Shown here: positions 18,229 through 26,427 of the stretch, in pieces | Layout: every line of letters begins with the position of its first letter | Position numbering within the stretch: position 1 is the stretch's first letter | Assembly: GCA_902799875.1 (NCBI GenBank) | Contig: CADCCH010000030.1 | Coordinates: forward strand, 1-36,820 | Direction of reading: 5' to 3' | Length of the DNA stretch: 36,820 bases | Source: an uncultured Bacteroidales bacterium | GTDB taxonomy: Bacteria > Bacteroidota > Bacteroidia > Bacteroidales > Paludibacteraceae | Program-made: the position numbers and the translations under genes | The notes under the pieces: generated by a model | Databases searched by the model: none | Told to the model about the DNA's origin: nothing | What the model saw: the letters and a program-made list of their open reading frames with translations, nothing else

Positions 18229-20337
18229 TTATTTCACGATTTGACCGGTCGCATCATAACGGATACCGTTCTTGAGAATGATCAACCGACCGTTCTCTAT
18301 CACCTTCTGCGCCTTTGGCGCTGCCTCTACCGCTTCCAGACCTTCTATAGCACTGGTATAGCAGTAGATATTATCCACCGATATATGCTCGCCTACCAGT
18401 CCGCCGGCCTTGTATCCCTCGATCGCATATTGGAAGAGACGGCTCCAGTTATGGGAAGCATTGAAATCCGACAGCTTGAAGTCGAACGAGTTCCACTGAC
18501 CGCCCGTCAGGTTCAGGGTCTGCTTCGTATCATTGATAGCATCCGGATCGCCTGCGCAAATCAGACGGATAGTAAGCGAACCGCTTACCGATGCGAACAC
18601 ATCGATATGGAATTTCTCCATCTTCGCCACAGAGGTCTCCGAGAACTGCACGCCGATCATACCTTCCTGGAACAAATCATAATGCAGATAATGGTCCTCG
18701 CCGATGGCCTCCTCGGTCAGGGTCGGTGCATTCCACCACCACTCGTTATAGCTGTTGACAGAAGCCGGAGCCAATGCATAAGCGTCGCTATAGAGACTCT
18801 TCACCTGCGCAGCCGGCCACTCCGGTGCAGGAGCGGCTTCCGTCGGAACCATCGAATAGGCATCCGTCTCCACATCCACCTGTACACTGTTCTCCGATTC
18901 GTTCATAGCACCGTCCAGTGCAGTGATGATGAAATGGTAGGTCGTACCCTGATTAAGACCCGTCACCTTGATTTGACCGTCCTTCGGAGCGTACTTGGCA
19001 TCGATAGCGTTGTCGGCATCCACTACGTGGAATTTGGCAACTTCCTCATCATCCGTTGCCTCCACGGCGATCACCGCACTGCTGCGGTCCTTGCTGACCA
19101 ACTCGGCACTGACCATCACCGGAGCCTCATGGTCGTCCGGATTGATATAATCATGACCGAAGACCTTCATATCGAATATCTTCACGCCCCATTTGGTAGC
19201 CGCCTTGGTGCTCCAGAAGCGCACATAACGCACTTTCAGGTTGTTTTCCAACATCGCTCCACTAAGCATATCCGTACGAGCGTTTATGCCGTCAGTGCCT
19301 ACGAAGTTATAACCCGACACCCAGTTGGTATTATCGAACGAGAAATCAACATGATACTCCTGTGAGCATGCGCCCTCGAACTTGATAGAAACAAGATCAA
19401 TCGTATAATTAGCACCCAGATCCACTACGAACCAGGCATCGAACGTACGGGAAGCCTCATCTTCTTCGGTACCGTTGGTGGCACTGCCTTGCCATATCGA
19501 ACCCTCATTGGCATCTACGGCATGGAACGCATCGGTACCGCTCGGAGCGAAATCCGATTGAGCAATCACTTTATTGTCCGTTACGATATCGGTGCTCAGC
19601 GCCAGGTTATCTCCTTCGTAACCGAAGATCTCAATCGGAGCAGACTGCACCTCACCGCTGGAAGCCACAATGACGGCACCACCTATAGCAGCCGGCACAT
19701 AGACACCGTTGCTGATCGAACCGGCGGTTGCGGGAGTGATCTCATAACTGATCTCCACGTCCATCTCTTTGTTATGCTGGTCCAGCGCTTTTACCGACAA
19801 CGCCGCTCCTTCACCCACCTTGGCAATAGCCGGAGCATCCAACTGGATGGAAGTGAGTACGCTCTCGCCTGCCAGATACACGCGGAACTCCCAGAAGGAG
19901 TAACCGTAGTTCGTGCCACGCGCATTGCCCGTGAAGCGGACATAGCGTGCCGTACTCTTCGTTATCTCGATTATCTGCAAGTACGGGAAACCGGCCAGCG
20001 TCTGGTCAATCACCTGCGTCGCATTCGTCCAGGTCTCTCCGTCGCTCGACAAATCGATATCGAACGTCTTGGCATACGCACCTTCCCATAAGATTTCGAT
20101 AGTATTGAAGATACGAGCCTGACCCATATCCAATGTCCATACCTGCGGATCAACGGCGTGTTCGGATTCCCAACGGGTACCGGTGTTGTCATCAATGGCA
20201 CTGGCTGCTGTTCCGGAACTTGCCGTGGCAGAAGAACCGTTCGATGCCAACGCAAAGTTTACGTCATAAATCTCCTCTTGGGCAATAGCCGATAAGCTTG
20301 CGCCTAAAATAGAAATCAGAAAGAAAATCTTTTTCAT
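18229..20337 (-). CDS. Secreted F5/8-type-C multidomain glycan-binding protein, first gene of operon 1
   Basis: The 702-residue protein has a Sec signal peptide (cleavage after AIAQ, residue 20). I read: F5/8 type C (CBM32-like) 22-157 with TGTRWES; an Ig-like domain 160-240; F5/8 type C 242-395 with YVRFWS; FN3 403-492; a beta-sandwich 503-661 ending VDNIYCY; and a tail 676-702 (ENGRLIILKNG, then YDATGQIVK). It has no catalytic motif, so surface binding of glucan or host/plant glycan is likely. It sits about 60 bp downstream of the inferred start point of operon 1, ahead of SusC, which is unusual because binding proteins normally follow SusD. It is closely related to residues 251-711 of the 1545-residue protein in operon 2, suggesting duplication. 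Location outside the cell is inferred. Confidence 0.75.
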   Translation of the reverse strand: MKKIFFLISILGASLSAIAQEEIYDVNFALASNGSSATASSGTAASAIDDNTGTRWESEHAVDPQVWTLDMGQARIFNTIEILWEGAYAKTFDIDLSSDGETWTNATQVIDQTLAGFPYLQIIEITKSTARYVRFTGNARGTNYGYSFWEFRVYLAGESVLTSIQLDAPAIAKVGEGAALSVKALDQHNKEMDVEISYEITPATAGSISNGVYVPAAIGGAVIVASSGEVQSAPIEIFGYEGDNLALSTDIVTDNKVIAQSDFAPSGTDAFHAVDANEGSIWQGSATNGTEEDEASRTFDAWFVVDLGANYTIDLVSIKFEGACSQEYHVDFSFDNTNWVSGYNFVGTDGINARTDMLSGAMLENNLKVRYVRFWSTKAATKWGVKIFDMKVFGHDYINPDDHEAPVMVSAELVSKDRSSAVIAVEATDDEEVAKFHVVDADNAIDAKYAPKDGQIKVTGLNQGTTYHFIITALDGAMNESENSVQVDVETDAYSMVPTEAAPAPEWPAAQVKSLYSDAYALAPASVNSYNEWWWNAPTLTEEAIGEDHYLHYDLFQEGMIGVQFSETSVAKMEKFHIDVFASVSGSLTIRLICAGDPDAINDTKQTLNLTGGQWNSFDFKLSDFNASHNWSRLFQYAIEGYKAGGLVGEHISVDNIYCYTSAIEGLEAVEAAPKAQKVIENGRLIILKNGIRYDATGQIVK

Positions 20338-20400
20338 GATACTACATTCTTAGTTCGTTTAACAATATTTGGAGTTGAGTATTAACTTTGTTAATCCGGC

Positions 20401-20467
20401 TGCAAAATTACTGCTTTTTTCTTATATGCGCAAGCGTTCCTGTATGTTATGCAGCATAAAAGTACGC
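20401..20467. repeat. Promoter-region block shared with the reductase promoter (copy 1)
   Basis: This block aligns without gaps to 32830-32896. Besides the promoter it includes a segment at 20442-20466 beginning GTATGTTAT and ending AAAAGTACG, centred about 20 bp upstream of the -33 box. In this copy the segment contains the perfect inverted repeat TTATGC-A-GCATAA (20447-20459). It is a candidate binding site for a shared regulator. Confidence 0.65.
20403..20434 (-). promoter_or_regulatory. Bacteroides-type promoter of operon 1
   Basis: On the minus strand a -7 box TAATTTTG (20403-20410) lies 23 bases after a -33-like CTTG (20431-20434), with the spacer containing GAAAAAAGCAG. This matches the Bacteroidetes primary-sigma pattern. 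Expected transcription start is near 20397, about 60 bases before the first gene. The same arrangement occurs at 32832-32863 and 36581-36612. Confidence 0.7.
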
Positions 20468-20500
20468 AAAGTATCTATTATTTTGCGCAATTACAGCACT

Positions 20501-21334
20501 TTACGCTTCTATCTCTCGCAAAAAAAGTACGTATTTGGTACTATCAAAAAAGCGCCCTTGTGGGACGCTTAAAAGAGTTTTTTGAGGAACCGGCAGGTAA
20601 TCCTGCCAGTTTGGCCACGTATGCCCGCCTGCACTCTCGTAGTAGGTGTACTCTATATGGTTTTTATCCAACCATTGCCGGTACTCCTGCACATTGTCAT
20701 AGAGGAAGTCCTCGTTACCGATTGCGATCCAGTACAGCGGCTCTTTCTGCATCTGCAGCCTTACTTCTTCTTCCCAGTTGTCGTACGCCGGATCGGCTTG
20801 CGGGTGACGGATAGCGGGGGAGAAAAGACCTACATACGCAAACCGGCCATAGAGGTAATGGGACACGTGCATCGAGTGGAAACCGCCCATTGACAGACCC
20901 GCTATCGCGCGAAGCGAAGGATCATCGCTCACGTGGTATTTGCGTTCCGTCTCGGCCATGAAATCCGCAAAGTGGCGTACCCATTCGCCCGACATCGCAT
21001 TGGCGCGTTCCTCCTCACTCGTCTCGCGGTGCGGACAGTTATCCGGCATGATGATCACCATCTCGCGCACCTGACCCAACTGCAGCAACGAGTCCATCCA
21101 ATGTACCAGATGCCCTTGCTCTGTCCAGTCATGCTCATTGCCCCACATCCCGTGATGCAGGTAAAGAACGGGGTACACCTCTTTTGCCTCCGAATAACCA
21201 TAGGGCAGATACACGCGGCATGGCACGTTATGGATCGTGTCGTACGCCACCGTTCCTACTTGCGGCTGCGTCTCTTTCGGTCCGCATGCCACCATCGCTG
21301 CTACTGCGAATAAACAAAGAATCAGTTTTTTCAT
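20501..21334 (-). CDS. CE1-like esterase lipoprotein with a probable C-terminal frameshift
   Basis: The 277-residue alpha/beta-hydrolase of the putative esterase (PF00756) type has lipobox MVACG (Cys17). Catalytic residues are Ser148 in GLSMGG, a likely Asp209 in GNEDFLYDN, and His238 in SAGGHTWPNW. Such enzymes remove acyl groups from glycans or cleave feruloyl esters; the substrate here is unknown. Homologues usually end a few residues after HTWPNWQDYLP. Here the frame continues about 28 residues more, through the terminator hairpin and into the operon 1 promoter region. One base fewer in the A6 run at 20578-20583 would give an immediate stop at 20569-20571, so a recent indel or a sequence error is likely. 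It lies downstream of a hairpin and has no visible promoter of its own. Confidence 0.85.
   Translation of the reverse strand: MKKLILCLFAVAAMVACGPKETQPQVGTVAYDTIHNVPCRVYLPYGYSEAKEVYPVLYLHHGMWGNEHDWTEQGHLVHWMDSLLQLGQVREMVIIMPDNCPHRETSEEERANAMSGEWVRHFADFMAETERKYHVSDDPSLRAIAGLSMGGFHSMHVSHYLYGRFAYVGLFSPAIRHPQADPAYDNWEEEVRLQMQKEPLYWIAIGNEDFLYDNVQEYRQWLDKNHIEYTYYESAGGHTWPNWQDYLPVPQKTLLSVPQGRFFDSTKYVLFLREIEA
20546..20570 (-). terminator. Rho-independent terminator of operon 2
   Basis: On the minus strand AAGCG-T-CCC pairs with GGG-CGCTT around an ACAA loop with one bulged base, followed by a run of T. It stands between the esterase and the operon 1 promoter. The esterase reading frame as it stands runs straight through it. 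Confidence 0.75.
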
Positions 21335-21360
21335 ATCTTGATACGTTTGGTCTCTTTTTT

Positions 21361-21404
21361 CAAAACACCAAGAAAGCCCCTCCGTCAGGAAAGGCTCTCT
21401 TGGT
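21361..21404 (-). terminator. Terminator-like hairpin between the 38-residue peptide and the esterase
   Basis: On the minus strand ACCAAGAGAGCC pairs with GGCTTTCTTGGT (12 bp, one G-U), with a 14-base loop, followed by TGTTTTG. The G-U pair exists only in minus-strand RNA; the plus strand would have an A-C mismatch. The weak U-tract suggests partial termination that lowers esterase expression. Confidence 0.55.
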
Positions 21405-21416
21405 CATCAAGATGGG

Positions 21417-21533
21417 TTAGTCTCCAATGGAGTCACCCGGAGCGTCACCGCCATCGGTAAGGCTCGAGCAGATAATACTCTGCGGAACAATTTCGGAAAC
21501 TTCTAATTCCGGTTGGTTATAATTCTTTTTCAT
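21417..21533 (-). CDS. Short peptide, 38 residues, downstream of the 1545-residue protein
   Basis: The ATG at 21533 is 24 bp after the stop of the 1545-residue protein. The peptide begins MKKNYNQPELEVSEI and has an acidic, Gly-rich end with TDGGDAPGD. It aligns without gaps over its first 23 residues with the 49-residue peptide at 26258-26407: MKxxYxxPExx(V/I)xxIxxxS(I/L)(I/L)xS. Such independent conservation argues that both are translated. Short ORFs of this style (MKKxYxxP... near the start, then a Gly/acidic end) are, from memory, common in Bacteroidales and uncharacterised. No signal peptide or membrane segment is seen. Confidence 0.65.
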   Translation of the reverse strand: MKKNYNQPELEVSEIVPQSIICSSLTDGGDAPGDSIGD

Positions 21534-21557
21534 ATTTCTAATCCTTTCACTAATTCG

Positions 21558-24500
21558 TTACTTAACAACTTGACCGTTTGCATTATACATCTTTTCTCCG
21601 CGAAGGATGAAGAGCTGACCGTCAATAATCATCTTAACCGGTTTATCACCTACGTTCAAACCATCGATACCGGTAGCCACTTGCGGAGCTTCAACGTTCA
21701 TAGAGATACGACGGCGACCCGGAGCCGGAGCGGCAGCGGTAGTGGGCACCTCATCCATCTTGATGTATGCACGGTTAGCACCTACACGAGTATTGGCGTT
21801 AACGACACGGCAGTACTGGTTGTTGAGCAGGATGTAGTTCGAGCCATCGGTACCCAAAACTTCCTCTGCGTACGAACCATACAGACCTTTGTAGTTACCT
21901 GCACTTGCGGTTTCATCGTCGGTATAATAAACCTCGATACCTGCACCTTCCGGTTGGAAGATATACGGACGACCGGCTACCATCTCACCATTCAGCACCT
22001 CGTCTAAGAAGATCTTATTCGCAGCATTATCAAGGTATGCAATCTCAAAGATCGTTGCACCAACCATCTCACCTGCTTGCGGCAGACAGATCGTACCGTA
22101 ACGACCGGCTGTTACCGCACGGGTGTAGTCCGCAGGACGATAGAAGTAAACATTGTCGATTAACAACTCGTTACCGCCTACAGGATTCATGAACTTGAAT
22201 TGGAAGATATTAGCCCAATCGATACTATTAGCGTCATAAGCACTAAGAGGTACATCATAGCTTGTCCAATCGTTCGGAGTCAGATTGATAGTAGCAGAAC
22301 CTTCGTGACCCTCGCTAATCGGCGTAACGCTCATTTTCGTCATACCGAGCGAATAAACATCTACGTGGAGGTAGGTCATACCGGTAGCATCGATATTGCT
22401 GCCCCAGCTGTGCCAGCCTGCGTAGTTGAAATTGCGTGCATAGAATACTTTATCGCCCGGTACGATGTCCATCCATTCTACCTGAGTGGTCTCACCCCAG
22501 CCACCGGAGTGGATCGTTTTACTACCTTCCATAGCATCGGAGAATACATTGACCACTCTCTTTCCTGCGAGATCCGGAGCGGGAGCCGGTGCCGGCAGAG
22601 CCTTGGTAGCCGCAGCCACCGCTATAGGAGCCGCCTCATTGCCTGCCTCGTCGTAAGCAATCACATTGAAGTTATAGTTCGTACTCGAAGCCAAGTTGTT
22701 GACAACAATGGTAGCGGCAGCACCGCTGGCAGAAGCACCGGTAGCCACTTGGTCCTCACCGTTCATAATCTTGAAGAGGACAGCACCGCTATTATCCTCA
22801 GCTTGAGCCGAAATGCTGACAGAGTAGAAGCCTTCAGCTACCTTGCTTGCGCTGACGTTGGTCGGAGCTTCACTATCTACAATCGCCGACTCGCGATAGA
22901 AGTAAGCATTAGCCACCCAGAAAGTGAGATTCGAAGCTTGATCTATCTTCATTTGATAGATATTGCCCCAGTTGGTAATACCTGTATATTCAGACAGGTC
23001 GATATCAATACTATTCCACTCTTGACCGGTCAGACTCTTGGTTATACCTTGCTCGGTACCGCCCCAAATAGGAACAAAACGAACGGTAGCATCATTCTCA
23101 ATCCAGATATCATAATGCAGTTTTTCCATCAAGAGGCAGTTGAGTGCAAATCCATCTGCACCGAAGTAACCATTACCATTGGTCACATACTTGCGACCGA
23201 ACTCATCTTCGGTTGCCACTGTACCGCTACCCCAATCCTGGTGGTTATAGTTAGCATTATAGGTCGGCGAGTACATCGCTTTTACCAAACTTGCATCCCA
23301 AGTCGGAGCCGGACAAGCTGCCTGCGGCTCGGTATAGTGAGCAGTTGTAGTTACCTCAACAGACTTGCTGTTTGCGGACTCATTGCCAAAGAAGTCAATA
23401 GCCGTAATAGCCAAGTTGTATGCAGTACCGCCGGTCAAACCGGTTACGGTGATATTACCAGCCTCTGCAGCAAAATTAGCGTCAAAGCTATTGCCTGCAT
23501 CTACTACGTGGTAGTTAGCAATACCTTGGTTGTCTGTAGCAGCCACTGCGATAACGGCTTGAACATCCGTATTGCTTACCAGGCTTGCACTCGTCATAAC
23601 AGGTGCCTCGGTATCCACCGTTGCAACACCCGAACCATATACGCGGAACTCACGCAGACGGAAGAATCCGGTATGCGCTGTAGCGCGGAAACGTACATAA
23701 CGACCTACACCGCTGACATTCGTAGAACGCTCTTCACCAGCAGTTACGCCGGATACTGTTTCCAATGTTACCCACGCTGCGTCATCTGCTTTATCCTCAT
23801 TTGTAGGAGCATCAACGCGCGCCTGAAGAATATATTGAGTAGCATAAGCGTCATTCGCCCAAAGAGCCGTGATATTGGTCAAGTTATAAACCTTACCAAG
23901 ATCTACGACCCACCAATCCAAAGCGATTGCATGATCACCATAAGTTACCCAAGAAGTACCGTTATTACCATCGTTGGCTTTGTCCGCGCTTTCTGCAGGG
24001 TTATTATCATAATAACCGCCCTCGCAAGGCTTGTTTAAAGCTAAGTTTGCTTCCGTATTAAATGGAATCGATACCGGTACTACCGCGCTGTTCTCTGATT
24101 CCAGACCAGCCGCATCAATAGCCGTAATCGTGAAATTATAATCTGTTGCATCGGTCAAACCAGTTATAGTAATCTGGCCAGCATTAGCAACGTAGTTAGC
24201 ATCAATACCATTTGCATTATCTACCACATGGAATCGAGCAACTTCTACATTATCCGTTGCAGCAACAGAAAGAACAGCCTCTGTGTAAGTATTGCTTACT
24301 AACGAAGCCTCTCCCATAACCGGAGCCTCGGTATCGCCAGAAGGCACCCATGGTGTTCCATAAACCTTTAATGCCATAATCTTGGTACCATACTGCGAAA
24401 CGGCCTCCGTACTCCAAACGCGCACGTAACGTACTTTCGTAGCATCCTCTGCTGTTCCAATCAAGTACTCCCAGTGAGTTGCAACAGCATTCCAGCCTGC

Positions 24501-26195
24501 ATTATATGCAGTACGCCAAGCGGAATTATCAGCAGAGAAATCTACGTGATAATGGCGCGAGCAAGCACCTTCCCAACGAATAGCGATGAGATTGATGTCG
24601 TAGTATGCACCAAGGTCAACATTTATCCATGCGTCATATATACGCTCGTCTCCTGTTTCTCCATGGCGTGCACTCCAAAGACTACCATCATTATCATCAA
24701 CAGCAAAACGCGGGAAAAGATTATTTTCCTCATCATAACCACTTACAGTAATCTCATCGTCTGTCTTATTCAAGGCTACGTTAGTTCCTTCATATGCTGC
24801 AATAGTCACTGCCGGCGAATAAACCTCACCGCTATATGCGCGAATACTTGCACTTCCTACTTGATCTGGAATAAATGTATTTCCACTCATATGACCAGCA
24901 GCAGCCGGAGTGATTTCCCAACTGATTTCTGCCTCCATATTCTGACCATTCTGGTCTTTGGGCTGAGCTGTTAACGCAACACCTGCACCGCCAACTTCTG
25001 CGATTTGTGCAGGAGCAGTCAAATCAATAGAGGTCAGCACACTTACACCGGCAAGGAATACTTGGAACTCAAAGAACGACTGACCCCAACCGGTTGCACG
25101 CTTCGTCCCGTGATACTTGATATATTGAGCGGTCACATTGCTGCCCAATTCAATCGTCTGCCAGCCGGCTTGCGTCAAGTTGGTTTCCGTATAGAGATCA
25201 TTCCACGTCTCACCATCGTTAGACCATTTGAGATCGAACTGTTGGCAGTATGCACCTTCCCAATTAATCTTAATCGTATTGAAGATACGTTTTTGTCCCA
25301 TATCGAGTGTCCATGTCTCGTCATCTGTCGAAGCAGACTCCCAGCGGGTACCGTTATTACCGTCAATCGCTAAGGCTGCATTACCCGTACTTGCCGTGGC
25401 ACTTGAACCATTGTCTGCCAAAGCAAAGTTGATGTCATAGATCTCTGCCGGTCCTTCTGAGCCATTCTCATAATAGATAGTGAACGAACGTACGGTTCCG
25501 CCTACATTTACGTGTACCGTCGTCTCCTTTGCCGTAAAGGCGTCCATATGGAAAATCACACCTGCACCTTGGATACTATAGCAGGATGCCGGCAAAGAGA
25601 AATTACGGAAATCAGCACTTGGGAAAGTCATATACAATCCCGGCTTCGCAGCCCAACCCGGACTCTGAATAACATCAATATTCGACGGACCAGGATTTCC
25701 CGCAAAAGCTTTGTATTTCTCTGTATATGCAGCGTTTCCGGTAGCATTGGTCAACCAACTGATTTTGCTCCAATCGATGCCAGCTGGTTCCGGATCGCTT
25801 CCGGGATCACTTCCTGAACCGGTATCTTCGACAGTGTAAGTAAATCTCTTTGTAACAGACATTCCACCGGCAAAAGCAAACTTACAAGCAAAATCCAATG
25901 TTGCACCAGGAGTTTGTCCCGTCAAGGTAATAGAAGCCGTGTGACCGGACACATTCATTGCTGTCTCTGCAAAACCACTGGTGTAGTTCCAAAGATAAGC
26001 CACTAATCCTTCATAATTCTCTTTTTCAGTAAAAGAGATGTTCACACTGGTCCCTTCTGTAGAGAACGAATAGTCATAGCCATTCGTAAAACCGGGTTGC
26101 CCATCCATGTTTTCTGTACTGGATCCCTCAACAGGAGCCGCCCAACTCATTACACTTGCGCATAGGAGCGCAAAGATAAATGTAATTTTTTTCAT
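21558..26195 (-). CDS. Giant secreted multidomain surface protein, 1545 residues
   Basis: The protein has a Sec signal peptide (1-19). I read: a beta domain 28-122; a Gly/Ser/Asp/Pro linker 126-137; a DW module 139-243 shared with the 1505- and 295-residue proteins; F5/8 type C 251-383; Ig-like 385-470; F5/8 type C 472-613; FN3 623-711; a third F5/8 type C 714-856; FN3 863-952; a CBM-like beta-sandwich 962-1101; FN3 1108-1197; a second beta-sandwich 1205-1353 ending IDNVYFYRP; a conserved C-terminal region 1359-1490 (YGTICLP, GRPYIFQP); and a tail 1508-1545 (IDGQLFILRGE, YNANGQVVK). No catalytic motif is visible. The five carbohydrate-binding-like modules suggest adhesion to polysaccharide particles or glycan capture. 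Residues 251-711 closely match the first protein of operon 1. Function is inferred. Confidence 0.8.
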   Translation of the reverse strand: MKKITFIFALLCASVMSWAAPVEGSSTENMDGQPGFTNGYDYSFSTEGTSVNISFTEKENYEGLVAYLWNYTSGFAETAMNVSGHTASITLTGQTPGATLDFACKFAFAGGMSVTKRFTYTVEDTGSGSDPGSDPEPAGIDWSKISWLTNATGNAAYTEKYKAFAGNPGPSNIDVIQSPGWAAKPGLYMTFPSADFRNFSLPASCYSIQGAGVIFHMDAFTAKETTVHVNVGGTVRSFTIYYENGSEGPAEIYDINFALADNGSSATASTGNAALAIDGNNGTRWESASTDDETWTLDMGQKRIFNTIKINWEGAYCQQFDLKWSNDGETWNDLYTETNLTQAGWQTIELGSNVTAQYIKYHGTKRATGWGQSFFEFQVFLAGVSVLTSIDLTAPAQIAEVGGAGVALTAQPKDQNGQNMEAEISWEITPAAAGHMSGNTFIPDQVGSASIRAYSGEVYSPAVTIAAYEGTNVALNKTDDEITVSGYDEENNLFPRFAVDDNDGSLWSARHGETGDERIYDAWINVDLGAYYDINLIAIRWEGACSRHYHVDFSADNSAWRTAYNAGWNAVATHWEYLIGTAEDATKVRYVRVWSTEAVSQYGTKIMALKVYGTPWVPSGDTEAPVMGEASLVSNTYTEAVLSVAATDNVEVARFHVVDNANGIDANYVANAGQITITGLTDATDYNFTITAIDAAGLESENSAVVPVSIPFNTEANLALNKPCEGGYYDNNPAESADKANDGNNGTSWVTYGDHAIALDWWVVDLGKVYNLTNITALWANDAYATQYILQARVDAPTNEDKADDAAWVTLETVSGVTAGEERSTNVSGVGRYVRFRATAHTGFFRLREFRVYGSGVATVDTEAPVMTSASLVSNTDVQAVIAVAATDNQGIANYHVVDAGNSFDANFAAEAGNITVTGLTGGTAYNLAITAIDFFGNESANSKSVEVTTTAHYTEPQAACPAPTWDASLVKAMYSPTYNANYNHQDWGSGTVATEDEFGRKYVTNGNGYFGADGFALNCLLMEKLHYDIWIENDATVRFVPIWGGTEQGITKSLTGQEWNSIDIDLSEYTGITNWGNIYQMKIDQASNLTFWVANAYFYRESAIVDSEAPTNVSASKVAEGFYSVSISAQAEDNSGAVLFKIMNGEDQVATGASASGAAATIVVNNLASSTNYNFNVIAYDEAGNEAAPIAVAAATKALPAPAPAPDLAGKRVVNVFSDAMEGSKTIHSGGWGETTQVEWMDIVPGDKVFYARNFNYAGWHSWGSNIDATGMTYLHVDVYSLGMTKMSVTPISEGHEGSATINLTPNDWTSYDVPLSAYDANSIDWANIFQFKFMNPVGGNELLIDNVYFYRPADYTRAVTAGRYGTICLPQAGEMVGATIFEIAYLDNAANKIFLDEVLNGEMVAGRPYIFQPEGAGIEVYYTDDETASAGNYKGLYGSYAEEVLGTDGSNYILLNNQYCRVVNANTRVGANRAYIKMDEVPTTAAAPAPGRRRISMNVEAPQVATGIDGLNVGDKPVKMIIDGQLFILRGEKMYNANGQVVK

Positions 26196-26257
26196 GTTAT
26201 TAATTATTTTGTTAATTTGTTGATTGTCTCAACCTTATTTAATCGCACACACGCACG

Positions 26258-26407
26258 TTAAAACACCATCCTATCGGGAGCCTGTGCATCATGCGTACCG
26301 TCATCTGCACCTTTATCTCCCAATCCCAAACCGCTCACGGAATTAAGCAACGAGGTCGCTTGGATCGTTTCGATACCTGTTTCTGGAATGATATACATAG
26401 CTTTCAT
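26258..26407 (-). CDS. Short peptide, 49 residues, downstream of the 1505-residue protein
   Basis: The ATG at 26407 is 20 bp after the 1505-residue protein's stop; a second ATG is at 26398. The peptide begins MKAMYIIPETGIETI, then has a Ser/Gly/Leu segment (SLLNSVSGLGLGD) and an acidic end. Its first 23 residues line up without gaps with the 38-residue peptide at 21417-21533, and both sit in the same position behind a giant surface protein. No signal peptide is seen. The function is unknown; a secreted or chaperone-like partner of the giant proteins and a regulatory leader peptide are both possible. Confidence 0.65.
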   Translation of the reverse strand: MKAMYIIPETGIETIQATSLLNSVSGLGLGDKGADDGTHDAQAPDRMVF

Positions 26408-26427
26408 AATTATAATTTCGTTATCAG

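Noticed and set aside
18226..19365. Plus-strand open frame (379 codons) opposite the first gene of operon 1
   Set aside because: It lies wholly within a well-supported minus-strand gene, shows no family motifs and starts at an unrelated position.
21417..21533. Double-glycine bacteriocin precursor
   Set aside because: A GG pair is present, but the part after it is only nine acidic residues, and no peptidase-containing exporter or immunity gene is seen; the short peptide is kept as function unknown.
22200..24038. Long plus-strand open frame (612 codons) opposite the 1545-residue protein
   Set aside because: It is antisense to clear F5/8C, FN3 and beta-sandwich coding sequence, has no promoter or recognisable domain, and its composition is that of a reverse-complement shadow.
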